Source: Paracoccus mutanolyticus (GTDB taxonomy: Bacteria > Pseudomonadota > Alphaproteobacteria > Rhodobacterales > Rhodobacteraceae). Taken from it: DNA of 64,000 bases. The stretch is from contig NZ_CP030239.1 in assembly GCF_003285265.1 (NCBI RefSeq), positions 2,876,501-2,940,500 on the forward strand, written 5' to 3'. How positions within the stretch are numbered: the first letter of the stretch is position 1; every line of letters starts with the position of its first letter. The notes under the pieces were generated by a model. The model did not search any database, was not told where the DNA came from, and saw only the letters and a program-made list of their open reading frames with translations. Positions 20,427 to 29,414 of the stretch are shown one piece after another. The translations under genes and the position numbers were made by a program.

Positions 20427-20540
20427 CTCCTCGAAATCCGAGCCGTCGACGATGCGGCCGATGATCTCGCGGATGTCATAGGGGGTCTTGGCGTCGACGG
20501 GGATGACGCCGGGGATCTGGGCGGGGTCCAGCACCGGGGC
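20427..20540 (-). pseudogene. Acyl-CoA carboxylase carboxyltransferase scrap
   Basis: The minus frame reads LDPAQIPGVIPVDAKTPYDI then REIIGRIVDGSDFEE. This is a signature of the carboxyltransferase (beta) subunit of propionyl-/methylcrotonyl-CoA-type biotin carboxylases (IPxDxxxPYDxREVIxRIVDGSxFxEF). About 37 codons are present. Confidence 0.6.
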
Positions 20541-20614
20541 GACGGACGCCCTCAGCGGGATGGCACGGCGTGGGCTACCAGGCCCATCCCGCGTCGAGGA
20601 CGAAGATGCCGGGG

Positions 20615-20757
20615 GGCTGGGGAAGCCGTCATGTCGACCAGCACGGCTTCGACCTTGCCGTCCTTGCTCAGGACCAGGTCGCTGATTTCGCCGATATCGT
20701 CCCAGTCGTCGCCGGCCGCGTTCAGCTCGTCGCGGATCGACGACGGCGGAGGGTAGG
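20615..20757 (-). pseudogene. PRC-barrel domain scrap
   Basis: The minus frame reads SIRDELNAAGDDWDDIGEIS then DLVLSKDGKVEAVLVDMT. The pattern 'G-xx-IGxxxDLxLxxDGxxxxVVxD' is typical of PRC-barrel domains found in small periplasmic proteins and reaction-centre H-like proteins of alphaproteobacteria. Confidence 0.5.
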
Positions 20758-20854
20758 CGCGAGCGGACTCACCGCCCCGGTCACCCGGCCGGCCGCCCTA
20801 GCGGGGCGGGGCGTCGCATGCGCAATCGCCACGAAGGTATCTTCCGGGCTTTCG

Positions 20855-21035
20855 ATGAAAATGGAGCCGGTCCGCTATCTGATCCTGACGCATTACCACG
20901 CGGTGCGCGTTCTGGGCGCCAGCGCCTTTGACGCGGGCGACATCGTCATGTCCGAGGCCTCGCGCGATCTGGTGGCCGAGCGCGGCGAGCAGGACTGGAA
21001 AAGCGAATTCGGCCGGATGCCGCGGCCTGGCCGAA
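20855..21035 (+). pseudogene. MBL-fold hydrolase fragment (LTHYHAVRVLGA type)
   Basis: The frame reads MEPVRYLILTHYHAVRVLGA, AFDAGDIVMSEASRDLVAER and EQDWKSEFGRMPR. It matches a subfamily of metallo-beta-lactamase-fold proteins in which HxHxDH is replaced by HYHAVR, known from Rhodobacteraceae. Residues after MPR lose frame. It is unrelated to the MBL scrap at 17.9 kb, which has the canonical motif. Confidence 0.55.
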
Positions 21036-21346
21036 CGCCGACGAGGTGCCGGGCCTGACCTGGCGGAGCGGGCCCCGGCCGGTATCGGCCTCCGGACCAG
21101 CTGATGCAGTTCCTTCAACCTTTCAGAACCTTTGAAATTATGTGCAGTTCGAATCGGGCCGAAAATCGCTGAACAAAAGCCAAACGATTGCATGGGAATC
21201 GGCGGCCCGGATGGAGATCGAGAACGCGCATTTCATCCTCGATCTGCTTCGCGGCCTGATCGGATGGGCCATCAGCAAGGGCAGGGGGTTCTCGGGCGTT
21301 GTGTAATACCACCGGCGCTATCCGTCCGCATCCTGGACCTGGGGCA

Positions 21347-21500
21347 TCGAGATCGCGCTGACTTCGGGGGAAAGCCGCATGCTCGGGCTGCTTCTGGACC
21401 ATCCGGGCCAGGTGCTGACCCGGATGCGGCTGCTGGACCTGCACGCGGGCCGCGAGGCGCGGGCCTACGACCGGGCCGTCGACACACAGTTCCGGACAGC
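21347..21500 (+). pseudogene. OmpR/PhoB-type response regulator, DNA-binding fragment
   Basis: The frame reads IALTSGESRMLGLLLDHPGQ, VLTRMRLLDLHAGREA and YDRAVDTQ. This matches the winged-helix effector domain of OmpR-family response regulators (LTxxEFxLLxxLxxxPGxVLSRxxLLD...RxxDxxI). No receiver domain is attached, and the recognition helix ends abruptly. Confidence 0.55.
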
Positions 21501-21659
21501 GAAGGCGGACTATGCCTGCTTCTACGGTTCCCGCGAGTGCCTGAAAATCCGCAAGCCGGCTCTGCTGGTTAACACGCGAAGAACGCGATCGTTTCGAGGC
21601 AGTGACGCTTTTGGCGGTGCCTCCGGCCGAAGTCCGCTGGCGGTTTTCACGCTTCTGCC

Positions 21660-21850
21660 GACTACCAGAGCGTCCGCTGCAATGGCCGGGAGTTCCGACT
21701 CGGTGCGATCCAGGCGCAGGTCGTGCGGACCCTGCATGCGGCGGCCATGCGGGGCGAGCCGTGGCAAAGCGGCAAGGCGGTGCTCTCGCAGGCCTGGACG
21801 CGCAGCCTCAACATGGCCGACGTTTGCGACAGTCCAAGAAGGAGCACGCA
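21660..21850 (+). pseudogene. Helix-turn-helix plasmid/phage protein fragment
   Basis: The frame reads SADYQSVRCNGREFRLGAIQ, AQVVRTLHAAAMRGEPWQSG and KAVLSQAWTRSLNMADV. The layout resembles small HTH proteins common on alphaproteobacterial plasmids and islands in which a GREFxL segment precedes an 'AxVVRxLHEA' helix. Function unknown. It shifts frame after MADV. Confidence 0.4.
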
Positions 21851-21959
21851 GCTGCTTATGAGCACACGGCCGCAGGGCCTAGCGATGCCGTGGGGCGAGC
21901 GGGCCTATGAGTCGAGAGCCCCACACCCCGGCCCAAAAGTTTTGGATCCGAAAAAAACA

Positions 21960-22730
21960 TTATGCCGCTCGTAAGGCGGAAGGAAGCGCATCGGTCAGGA
22001 ACCGAACCGGATACTTTCGTGCCCATGTTGATCGGGCCGGCTGATCCCCCACCGTATCCCACCGTCCCGGCGACATCCCCGCGCCGCGACGTGCACCCCC
22101 TCCCAACGACACACCTCGATACGACGATGCAAACCAGAACCTGCCGAACCAGACCGAACTCGCCACACGCTGGAGCATCTCGGCGCGAATCATCAACGCC
22201 GGGTTGGTATCGCGGCGAGAGGGCGGCGTCCCGGCAAGCAGGGGCTGGCCTTTCGGCTCGACTTGCTGCCGACCGTCCTTGAGATGCTGGGCAAGGCTAG
22301 GAAAGGCGGTGCGGCATGATGGCGCTTCGCATTTCCCGGCTCGGCGCGTGCCGTCTTCGGCTTGGCCACGACCGCGCCGCAATGCTGGCGTCGGCCTGAT
22401 CGCGCGGCCGCACCCGGCGACACGCCGGTCTACCATGCGGCTTTCCGCGGTCGACGCGACCTCGATCATCTGGAAGGTGCCCGCCGAACAGCAGCGCGCC
22501 CAGGCCTCGTGGCATGGCCCGCTGCCGGCCGCCGAGCCGGGGCTGGCGACTCGCCAGGCCCGCATCGGCCCCGACCAGATCCGTGCATCGCCTCGCCAGG
22601 GCCAGACCCCGCCAGGCCGGTCCCGCCCTTTCCATGCGCCTCCTCGAAGCCGCCTGACTCCATCCATCCGGAGCCCCCATGATCCCCTTGACCCCCGAGC
22701 TCAGCAGCTATCACCTGCCCGCTGGCACAT
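21960..22730. other. No gene recognised
   Basis: Long open frames on all frames of both strands from very high GC content, none with a family motif. Confidence 0.3.
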
Positions 22731-22734
22731 CAGT

Positions 22735-22905
22735 TCAGCGTCCGGTCGAACTGCTGGCCGACCCAGCGCGAGATCGAACCGACATCCGACAGGTCATCGA
22801 CATGGCCGACGATGTTGCCAAAGCTGCGGCGGCGGGTGCCCAGCATCCCCAGGCACCAGCCCGGCTTGGTGGCAAGATTGGCAGGTTCGCATGCGTGGCG
22901 GTTTC
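22735..22905 (-). pseudogene. lldD: FMN-dependent L-lactate dehydrogenase scrap
   Basis: The minus frame reads NLATKPGWCLGMLGTRRRSF, GNIVGHVDDLSDVGSISRWV and GQQFDRTLN. It fits the middle of LldD-type alpha-hydroxy-acid oxidases (xxPxWxxxxLxxxxPxxGNLxxH...LxxWVxxQFDxxLxW). Active-site residues lie outside the retained part. Confidence 0.55.
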
Positions 22906-22914
22906 CTCCTCGCC

Positions 22915-22997
22915 GACGTGCAGAGCGCGGCATAGTTGACGGTCAGTGCATACGCCCGGCCGCCATGGTCGAGCGTGATCTTGCCTTGCAGGTTCAT
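22915..22997 (-). pseudogene. GTA gp10-like / phage tail chaperone N-terminus
   Basis: ATG at 22997 (minus) opens MNLQGKITLDHGGRAYALTV then NYAALC. The pattern matches the N-terminus of gene-transfer-agent gp10-like or phage tail assembly proteins (xxGExxLxxxGxxxxLxxxxxAL), which occur widely in Rhodobacteraceae. It joins the LldD scrap after about 26 codons. Confidence 0.4.
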
Positions 22998-23154
22998 GAC
23001 AAGTCCTTACGGGGCGGAAACCGCGACGATCTGCGGCTTGCCTGAGGGCTATGCCGCCTGGCCCGAGGCGATCCGCCAGGGCTTCGAGCCCGCCCGCACC
23101 GTCAAGACCGGCACGCTGAAGGTCGAACTCCTGCCGCAGGAGGATCGCGCGTGA
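22998..23154 (+). pseudogene. Prophage protein C-terminal fragment
   Basis: The frame ends ICGLPEGYAAWPEAIRQGFE, PARTVKTGTLKVELLPQEDR and a TGA that overlaps the start codon of the next ORF (GTGAAC). The tight overlap is typical of phage early operons. It is the first visible gene of the prophage skeleton on this strand. Family not named. Confidence 0.4.
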
Positions 23155-23345
23155 ACCTGCCCATCATCACCGCCGACCAGCGGCTGGCCGAGCCGCGCGG
23201 CATCAAGGGCTGCATCTTCGCAGTCCGGCCGTCAATACCGGCGCGCTGGACGATCGATCCCGGCCCGGACGCGCATCGATCTATGGCGGCGATCTGGCCA
23301 TCGACGGCGTGCCGGGGCGCGCCGCGCCGATCCGGCTGAGCTTTC
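23151..23345 (+). pseudogene. Phage RecA-like NTP-binding protein, truncated
   Basis: The frame begins VNLPIITADQRLAEPRGIKG then CIF, matching the N-terminus of phage NTP-binding (Sak4/RecA-like) proteins, where a P-loop (GxxGxGKTSLLWTL) should follow. Here the P-loop is lost and replaced by AVRPSIPARWTID. In a shifted frame GGDLAIDGVPG corresponds to the following Walker-B-side segment. A deletion has removed the nucleotide-binding site. Confidence 0.5.
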
Positions 23346-23565
23346 GCGAAACCGTCGGTTCGGTCACCGGCGGGCCCACCGGCCCGCGCGACGAACTGCC
23401 CACCGCCCCGCGCAAGCAGCCGCATGGCAGTTCGGCGATCCGGCCCGAGGGGTGCCCGCAGTTCCGTCTTGCCGACCAAACCGCGCAGTTCTTTGGGCAC
23501 TACCAATCGGGCAAAAAATCTGCCGTCTCGGTTCAAAGAGGTAGCGGTTCGCGGGGCCATGTGTG
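23345..23565 (-). pseudogene. Tyrosine recombinase, N-terminal fragment
   Basis: The minus frame reads LNRDGRFFARLVVPKELRGL then VGKTELRAPLGPDRRTAMRL. This is the DUF6538/SAM-like N-terminus of phage and island integrases (RxGxFYxRxxVPxxLRxxxGKxELRxSLxT). The catalytic domain is absent. It lies on the opposite strand to the prophage genes, as integrases often do, but here it is intercalated among them. Confidence 0.6.
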
Positions 23566-23639
23566 AGGGCGCGGATGATCGCCGGGCGAGGCAACTCGCA
23601 ACCGAGGGCCGCGAACGCCCCCTTCGCAAAACCTCGATC

Positions 23640-23752
23640 ACATGTCGGCCCATTCGAAGGCCGGCGCATTTTCCAGTGCGGCACGGTTGGCATTGAAGAC
23701 AATGAAGTAATCGTTTTCGGAATCGCCGTCCGGAGTGATGTGCAGCTGGTCC
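23640..23752 (-). pseudogene. Minus-strand C-terminal remnant, family unknown
   Basis: One minus frame reads MDQLHITPDGDSENDYFIVF then NANRAALENAPAFEWADM and stops. It is clearly protein-like and may be the end of a small PRC-type protein, but I cannot confirm a family. Confidence 0.35.
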
Positions 23753-23779
23753 ATCGCTCACGGCCACGGCCCCGGCCCC

Positions 23780-23896
23780 CGCCAGCCCATCGATCATCCG
23801 CACGCCGTCATTGGCAAGTTGCGCCAGTTGCGTCGTTCCGGTCGCCTGCGCCAGGTCGCGCATGGCCTGCGGCATGTAGTATGAGGGATTGATCAC
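23780..23896 (-). pseudogene. Glycoside hydrolase family 8-like scrap
   Basis: The minus frame reads INPSYYMPQAMRDLAQATGT then TQLAQLANDGVRMIDGLAG. It resembles the (V/Y)NPSYxxPxAxxxFAxxTGxxxWxxLxxxG segment of GH8 endoglucanases such as cellulose-synthase-associated BcsZ. The frame then breaks. Confidence 0.45.
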
Positions 23897-24117
23897 CCGC
23901 GCTCGTCGCTGCGAAAGCCGACCTCGACGCCGCCCGAGATGGTCGCGGCCGTCACCGCCCTGATCCGCAAAGGCAAATCCAGATGAGCAGCCCCTATCTG
24001 CATATCAACGCGCCCAGTCCTGCACCAACATCATCGCGATGGGCGCGACCGGCCAGGTCGACTGAAATCGCCGCAGGGGAATTCATGACCTTCCTTGGTG
24101 CCCTGGGGCTATGCCAC

Positions 24118-24240
24118 CCAGGGCACGACCGCTGCTATTTCTTCCAAGGCAGCGACGGGCGGATCATCTTTGCCATTCCCTATGAACAGGACTTCACCCT
24201 GATCGGCACGACCGACGTGGACCGACTGGGCCACATGGTG
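24118..24240 (+). pseudogene. glpD: Aerobic glycerol-3-phosphate dehydrogenase scrap
   Basis: The frame reads RCYFFQGSDGRIIFAIPYEQ then DFTLIGTTDVDRLGHMV. 'QNxDGRIxFxIPYExDFTLIGTTD' is a signature of GlpD, the membrane-associated FAD enzyme oxidising glycerol-3-phosphate. Flanks on both sides are unrelated, although one ORF (23983-24564) stays open across all junctions. Confidence 0.7.
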
Positions 24241-24954
24241 CCGCAGCATGATCCGCAGCATGCCTGGCTGGCCGGATCCGCAGGACCGTCTGCGCAAGGC
24301 GCTTTGGATGCCGTAATCCAGTCGCCTGGAGAGGGTGCACGAACGGCGCTGGCCCGGATTGATGATCGGGCTGTTGCAGCCGGACAGCGGTTGACGGGGC
24401 AGCTTGACCAGTCCCTGACTGGCACCGGGGTCGGCGCCCCATCAACGCGCCAGTTCAGCGACACCGGCTGCGTCTGCAAGGCGATATCCGCAGGGCGACC
24501 GGTTCAGCAGCAGCCCGCGTCGCCCGTACCGGGTCGTCACCTCCAGGGCGCAGCGAAGACCTAGCAACACATACGCCTATCGCCGCCGTCAAGCTGATCG
24601 GGCTGCAAAGCAGGAGATTCTGAATAGATTGGCGGAGATGAGACTGGCGGCGATGGACTTCCAGACATATGCAGGTGCTTATGTCGGGGCTGTTCTCGAG
24701 GGCGGTGATATCAACTCTAACGAAAAGACGCTTATTGAGAGTATCATGCGTCAGCATACCGGCGAAGCTTTCGGACGGGTTGCTGCCAGACATCGCCTCC
24801 CGTCGTCGATGCCGAGGCAGCGCGGGCACGAAGACGTCGACCAGCAGCCCATCGAGGTCGATCTGGGTGAGTTCGCGGCCCTCGTCGCTGCGATGCCCGC
24901 GCTCACCCCGGAAACCTCAGGCATCACGCGTGGCCGACACAAGCGCCGGACGAT

Positions 24955-25095
24955 CGGCACGCCCGAGGGCGCCAACGCCTGCACCTTCTGGCTGATCGAC
25001 GCGCTGTGCCGGCTGGGTCGCCACGACGAGGCGCGCGAGATCTTCGACGAGGTGCTGGCGCAGGCACCGGCTGGGCCTGCTGATCGCATCGGGCC
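24955..25095 (+). pseudogene. GH15 glucoamylase-like scrap
   Basis: The frame reads TPEGANACTFWLIDALCRLG then RHDEAREIFDEVLAQA. This matches the C-terminal (alpha/alpha)6-barrel helix of glycoside hydrolase family 15 proteins (EGxFxxCSFWLVDALxxxGRxDEARxLFExLL). Confidence 0.6.
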
Positions 25096-25104
25096 ACCTC
25101 GTCC

Positions 25105-25315
25105 CGCCCCCGATCTGCGCACGACGTCGGCGTGCAAGACCAGCTGCGCGCCGTCCGCAAGAGCGCCGCCGACTACGACATGACCGAGGTCGCACAGATC
25201 ATGAACCGCGCGCCGGTGACGGACGAGGTGGTCCGGCACTGGCGGAAAAGGCAAGCGAGCGGCCGACCGTGGTCTTCTGTTCCACGGTCGCCCATGCCGA
25301 AAACGCGATGACGAC
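25105..25315 (+). pseudogene. Prophage DEAD/DEAH helicase, central fragment
   Basis: The frame reads DVGVQDQLRAVRKSAADYDM, TEVAQIMNRAPVTDEVVRHW and, after a shift, SERPTVVFCSTVAHAEN. This is the linker and start of the second RecA domain of a phage superfamily 2 helicase (xVVxxWxxxAxxRxTVVFCxTVxHAxxV). Its C-terminal part is found at 25.8-26.2 kb, with another gene start between them. Confidence 0.6.
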
Positions 25316-25606
25316 TTCGACGGCGCTGTTTCGGCGGCCGACATCCATGGCGACCTCGGCTCGGTATGCGGCGCCGCATGCACCGCCGCCTATGCCTCGG
25401 GCGACCCGGATGCCGAATACATGGCGATCCGCACCAAGGCTGGGACCACACGCCCACCTCGCGTCGTGCTGCTGCGCTGACTTCCTACCTGACGCTTGGG
25501 CGCAGATGGTCGGGCGGGGAAGGGACACGATTGGGGCGCGAGGCAACCCCGTATCTGAAAGTCCCCGTCAACCTGCTGTGACGCAGGCGGCCTTTCGTTC
25601 GCATCA

Positions 25607-25745
25607 GGAGGAACAGACATGGATCGCCGCCAGATAGAGCCGGGATTCGCGGTCTCGGGGCAGCTTTTCCCGCAAGACCTGCCCGGCCTTGCAGGCGGAA
25701 ATCCCGCTTGCCGCCATACATGCCCGCTCTGCGGCGGCCGCGGCC
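25607..25745 (+). pseudogene. TIGR01244-type sulfur transferase/phosphatase N-terminus
   Basis: A strong ribosome-binding site (AGGAGG, 25606-25611) precedes ATG 25619. The protein starts MDRRQIEPGFAVSGQLFPQD then LPGLAGGNPACR. 'FAVSGQIxPxDLPAIAAAGF' is the N-terminal hallmark of TIGR01244 (beta-lactamase-hydrolase-like) phosphatases. After 40 codons the frame fuses to prophage helicase sequence, giving a hybrid ORF with a genuine start signal. Confidence 0.5.
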
Positions 25746-25824
25746 GCCTGTCCACACTGCGGGAGCATTTCGGACCATGTCCACAGCTCGGTATCGACGT
25801 CCGGACCGACGTTCCGAAGCGATC

Positions 25825-26221
25825 AAGCTTCGCATGGGTCGATCTCTTCGGCGATGACGCCGCGTTGATGGCCAGCGGCTTCAATGCCTGGGGCGGGATT
25901 TTCTTCCTCGGGGGCCGCTGGCACGCCGTTGGTGGCGCGAAGGGCCGGGCCCCCCGGCTTCTGGGCGTGGGGGAGCGGACGGTCTGCCTCGCGCAGGCCG
26001 ATGACTGGCTGAACGAATACGGCCGTCGCGAGCGCCTGCAAATCGAAGCGCTGGCTGAAGCAGGCCGCGACCGAAAAGCGCTGCGATACCTGCCGCCCGA
26101 GTTCCGGCAGGACTATGGCCTGACCCGCTATCAGCCACGGCACTGATGACCTTCGGCTTCAACAAGCGCGAAATCCGCCAGCTCGTCGGCCGTGCCAGCC
26201 CGGACATCGGGAGGGCGGCGT
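25825..26221 (+). pseudogene. Prophage helicase, C-terminal fragment
   Basis: The frame reads FAWVDLFGDDAALMASGFNA, GRAPRLLGVGERTVCLAQAD, DWLNEYGRRE and LPPEFRQDYGLTRYQ. After a stop at 26144 another frame gives LMTFGFNKREIRQLVGRASP and DIGRAA. Together they form the C-terminus of the phage helicase whose central part lies at 25.1 kb. One indel separates the last segment from the rest. Confidence 0.55.
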
Positions 26222-26222
26222 G

Positions 26223-26445
26223 AACCATGTCGCGGAAGTCGCATCTGCACCCGCCAGGTTCCGACCGTGCACGCCTCTGGCACCCGCGCTTCGTGCCCTG
26301 CGCCGTCTGCCTGCGCCCCGCGCAAGGCTTCGGCTTCTTCATCCCGCCAAACCACGCCCCCGCAAGCATCGCTGGTTCTGCTCGATGCCCTGCCAGGCAT
26401 GGTTCGCGGCCCGCCATCGAAAGGGACGGACCATGCAGGGATGAC
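26223..26445 (+). pseudogene. Prophage zinc-finger-like protein, frameshifted
   Basis: Frames read HPRFVPCAVCLRPAQGFGFF then HRWFCSMPCQAWFAARHRKG. The CxxC ... FCSMxCxxxF layout is that of small phage proteins encoded between helicase and DUF6511-type genes. It needs two frame changes to be continuous. The gene end overlaps the next start (CAGGGATGACC). Confidence 0.5.
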
Positions 26446-26570
26446 CGACGAAGAGCGCGAGGCCATCGCGATCGTGATGACGCGGCTTGGGCGCGCAGCT
26501 GGACCGGATCGGCTGGACCGGCGGCGAATCCATCACCGACTCACCGCTCGGTCGAATTACTGATCGCAAC
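26442..26570 (+). pseudogene. DUF6511-like phage protein, frameshifted
   Basis: ATG 26442 opens MTDEEREAIAIVMTRLG. Deleting one base in GCGGCTTGGGCGCG restores AQLDRIGWTGGESITD, as expected for the short acidic phage proteins (DUF6511 type) that follow the zinc-finger-like gene. It ends without the rest of the domain. Confidence 0.4.
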
Positions 26571-26594
26571 AGGCCGAGATTCGCGCATCGCCGC

Positions 26595-26695
26595 CACGGA
26601 TTTCCTATCTGATGCACGGCACGACGACGGCGACGAATGCGCTGATCGAACGCAGCTACCCGGATGCCGCGCTGATCACCACCGCGGGTTCCACG
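26595..26695 (+). pseudogene. Hydantoinase/oxoprolinase (HyuA) N-terminal scrap
   Basis: The frame reads SYLMHGTTTATNALIERSYP then DAALITTAG. 'HGTTVATNALLERxGAxxxLITTxGF' is the N-terminal signature of hydantoinase A / 5-oxoprolinase family ATPases. It interrupts the prophage gene order. Confidence 0.55.
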
Positions 26696-26744
26696 CCACC
26701 CCGAACGATCCGGCGCAGCCCGGCAGGGCCATGCTCTGCGAGCC

Positions 26745-27325
26745 GCCCTGCAGTTCGAATTCGCGGGCGCGCCCAAGGATGAGGGCGCGGATTTCGGCGG
26801 TCAGACGCTGCGGATCTTCGAGATCGGCCACCATCTCGAGGATCTGGCCATCCGCTGGCTGCGCGCGGCCGGGCTCGACCTCTACACCCGCAAGGGCCAT
26901 CGCCGCCGACGGCGAGCCAGCTCTATTCCGTCGCGGGCGGGCGGTGGTGGCCGCGGTGCAGTCCGATGCCGATACGATGCAGTTCATCCGCAGTGGCATT
27001 TCGTTCCACGACCACGGCGATCAAGACCATGAACGCCACGAACTGGCGGGCCTGCGTCAAGGACGGGGTCGCCGTCGCGAAGCCAGTCTATGCCGCGCAG
27101 ATGGCACTCTGCCAGGCCACATGGCAGGGACCGTCCCCGGCATCTCGGCCAATGCGGCGCTGTGCACCGCGATCAACAAGGCACGGCCGAACTGCACCGC
27201 GAGCTTGTGCCCTTCGACGCAGGGCTCGCGCAGCGCATGTCGGACCGGGGCGTCCGTATCCGCAGGCGACCGATGCGGGCGAGCTGCTTCGGCGACGGCC
27301 CCGACTTCATGGAATGGCGGGTCAA
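26745..27325 (+). pseudogene. Prophage PD-(D/E)XK exonuclease, frameshifted
   Basis: Successive frames give FAGAPKDEGADFGGQTLRIF, EIGHHLEDLAIRWLRAAGLD, KTMNATNWRACVKDGVAVAK, PVYAAQMALCQA and ELHRELVPFDAGLAQRMSDR. This order matches a phage YqaJ/RecB-like nuclease of prophage recombination modules. The K of 'KTMN' fits the lysine of the nuclease motif. At least three indels interrupt it. Confidence 0.5.
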
Positions 27326-27372
27326 TGTCAAAAGCAGTGGCCGCGCGTTGCTGATGCTGTTTCTGTTCTCGG

Positions 27373-27943
27373 ATGCGGGCCGACGATCGCCACCGACCCT
27401 GGCAGGACTTCAACGACGCCCCGGCGGCCGAAGATCGGTTGGCGCGGAGCTCGACCCGGTCCAGATCGCGACGTTCCTCGATGTCGTGTTCGGCTGGTGC
27501 GAAGGCCGATCCCGGTCCGAGGCCTGCCCGACATGGGGCGGGCAAGGGGGCTGGGCCCCAGACCCTGATCGCGCGACGCCACAGCATCAGGCCAGCTTGC
27601 GCAGCTGCGAGCTGCGCCTCGCGAAGCGGCCGTGCGATCTATGTGATCCCCGGCACGGTCGGACACAACGGCGAGGCCCGCGCTGAGCATGTCCGGCAGA
27701 TGCAGGCGCTGGTCGTCGATCTCGACGAGGGCGACATCTCCGCCAAGCGGGACCACCTGATCCGCAACCTCGGCCCGGCGACGCTGACCATCGAGAGCGG
27801 CGGGTTGACGAAGGCCGGACAACCCAAGCTGCATCTGTGGTGGAAGCTGACCGAACCGGCCGAGGGCGAGGACCTGGCCCGGCTCTGCCAGCTGCGGGCG
27901 ACGATGGCGCTGAAGGTCGGCGGTGACGACGCAATGTCGGTCG
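27373..27943 (+). pseudogene. Prophage primase-like protein, C-terminus replaced
   Basis: The open frame includes AIYVIPGTVGHNGEARAEHV, QMQALVVDLDEGDISAKRDH, LIRNLGPATLTIESGGLTKA and LHLWWKLTEPAEGEDLARL. This is a bifunctional primase/polymerase-type domain with the 'VVDLDxGD' acidic motif. The sequence then enters the 130-bp repeat at 27945 and loses the histidine/arginine segment expected next, so the domain is interrupted. Confidence 0.6.
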
Positions 27944-27944
27944 T

Positions 27945-28082
27945 GCTGCAAATTTGGGTGGCAGGCACTGCAAAAATGTCTGTCACGCTACACCCGTTGG
28001 AGGAGCCGATTTCGCCAGCGTCAGGCATCACAAGTTTGGGTCAGATGTATGACACACACATGCAACGCGCACGCCGGGTGCC
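27945..28082 (+). repeat. About 130-bp repeat, complete copy
   Basis: Runs from GTCGTGCTGCAAATTTGGG to ACACACATGCAACGC. Its two halves occur again near 44.3-44.6 kb as partial copies in opposite orientations that share a 41-bp core (CACCCGTTGGAGGAGCCGAT onward). It has disrupted the primase gene. Whether it is a miniature transposable element, an IS end or a recombination site is unknown. Confidence 0.6.
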
Positions 28083-28394
28083 GGGATGGTGGCGTCGCGA
28101 CGGCACATAGGACAAGACCTGCCTCGACGACGTCTTGGTGACCCAGGTGCTGAGAGGGCGGGCAGGCACGGTCGTTTTGAGGGGGCATCGGGCACGATCG
28201 GCCATCTCATAAGAATGGTCCAGAAGGCCGGATGGCGAAGGAAGAGGGCTGGCAGGCGATCTGTGGCTACAACGCTGCGATGCTGCGGCTCTCCTGGACG
28301 ATCGGCGTCTTCAGCGCGAGTCCGAGCGGCTCTGGGTCTGCGGGTGGAGACCGGGGCAAGCCTCGCGCAGTATATCGAACTGTCGCACAGCTAT

Positions 28395-29138
28395 TCCCTC
28401 CTTTAGCCTCGGCCAGCTGCTCGATGACCGCAGCGCGCTGCCCGACGACATCATCGCGCCTCGCGTGCTCACCCCGGGCGGGCTGCTCGTCCTCGGCGGA
28501 GCGCCCAAGGTCGGCAAGAGCGACTTCCTGATCTCCTGGCTCGTCCACATGGCTGCCGGCGTGCCGTTCCTCGGCTTCACGCCGCCGCGGCCGCTGCGGG
28601 TATTCTACCTGCAGGCCGAGCTGCAGTATCACTACCTGCGCGAGCGCCTCCACCAGATCGGCCTGCCGTCCGAAGTCCTTGTTGCCGCCCGAGACGGCTT
28701 TGTGGCCACCCCCGGCTGAAGCTGCTGCCCGAGCTCGAGGGCAACATTCGCGTGTGCGCGCCATCCAGGCGACCTTACCGGATGCTCGCCCGGAAATCGT
28801 CTGCATCGATCCGATCCGGAACCTCTTCGCGGCATGGCGTCCTTTCACATGGCGGCAGCGGCGGCGAGAACGACAACAACGCGATGATGTTCTTCCTGCG
28901 GGAGCGCGTCGAGGCGCTGCAGGCGGCGGTCAATCCCGATGCCGGCGTCATCCTCGTCCACCACACGAAGAAGCTCTCGAAGCAGCAGGTGAAGGACGAT
29001 CCGTTCCTGGCTCTCTCCGGTGCCAGTGCTCTCCGGGGCTACTACACCTCCGGCCTGATCCTGCACCGCCCCGACGACGATGCACCGGACCGCAGCTCTA
29101 GATGCCGTAATGGGCCCGCGCTGTTCAGATCGCCATGA
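28395..29138 (+). pseudogene. Prophage RepA-like AAA ATPase, frameshifted
   Basis: Frames give RVLTPGGLLVLGGAPKVGKS (Walker A GGAPKVGKS), DFLISWLVHMAAGVPFLGFT, FYLQAELQYHYLRERLHQIG, then after shifts EIVCIDPIRNLF (Walker B), DNNAMMFFLRERVEALQAAV, GVILVHHTKKLSKQQVKDD and ALSGASALRGYYTSGLILHR. This is a hexameric helicase/RepA-like ATPase of phage replication modules. At least two frameshifts (near 28715 and 28840) separate the motifs. Confidence 0.7.
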
Positions 29139-29218
29139 AGGTGGCTGTCCCTCAGAGTGATGATGTTGAAACGGGGTCCGATGATGATGTCGGCCCCAAG
29201 CATCAGGCGAGGAACAGC

Positions 29219-29262
29219 CATGGACTACGTATGCAGGAATTGACGTGTCTCTGCCGAGCAGG
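29219..29262 (+). pseudogene. IS110 transposase N-terminal scrap
   Basis: A short frame reads TTYAGIDVSLPS, resembling the 'YxGIDVSKxxL' start of IS110-family transposases. Only about 12 codons match, so confidence is low. Confidence 0.3.
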
Positions 29263-29414
29263 CGGCCGAGGGGCGTCTCTATAGCGAAAAAAGGCGCCGA
29301 CGTCTCGAAAACCGAAGGGGTGCTCCCACCGGCGTAAACCATGCCGGCGCGAACGGATCGCGTCGCGACCAAGGGACTGATCAAGTTCCGCCGGGAGTTC
29401 GCCGATCAGGGCTT

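Noticed and set aside
22204..22682. Plus-strand ORF of 243 codons near a LldD scrap
   Set aside because: Unstructured arginine/proline-rich translation, typical of a shadow frame.
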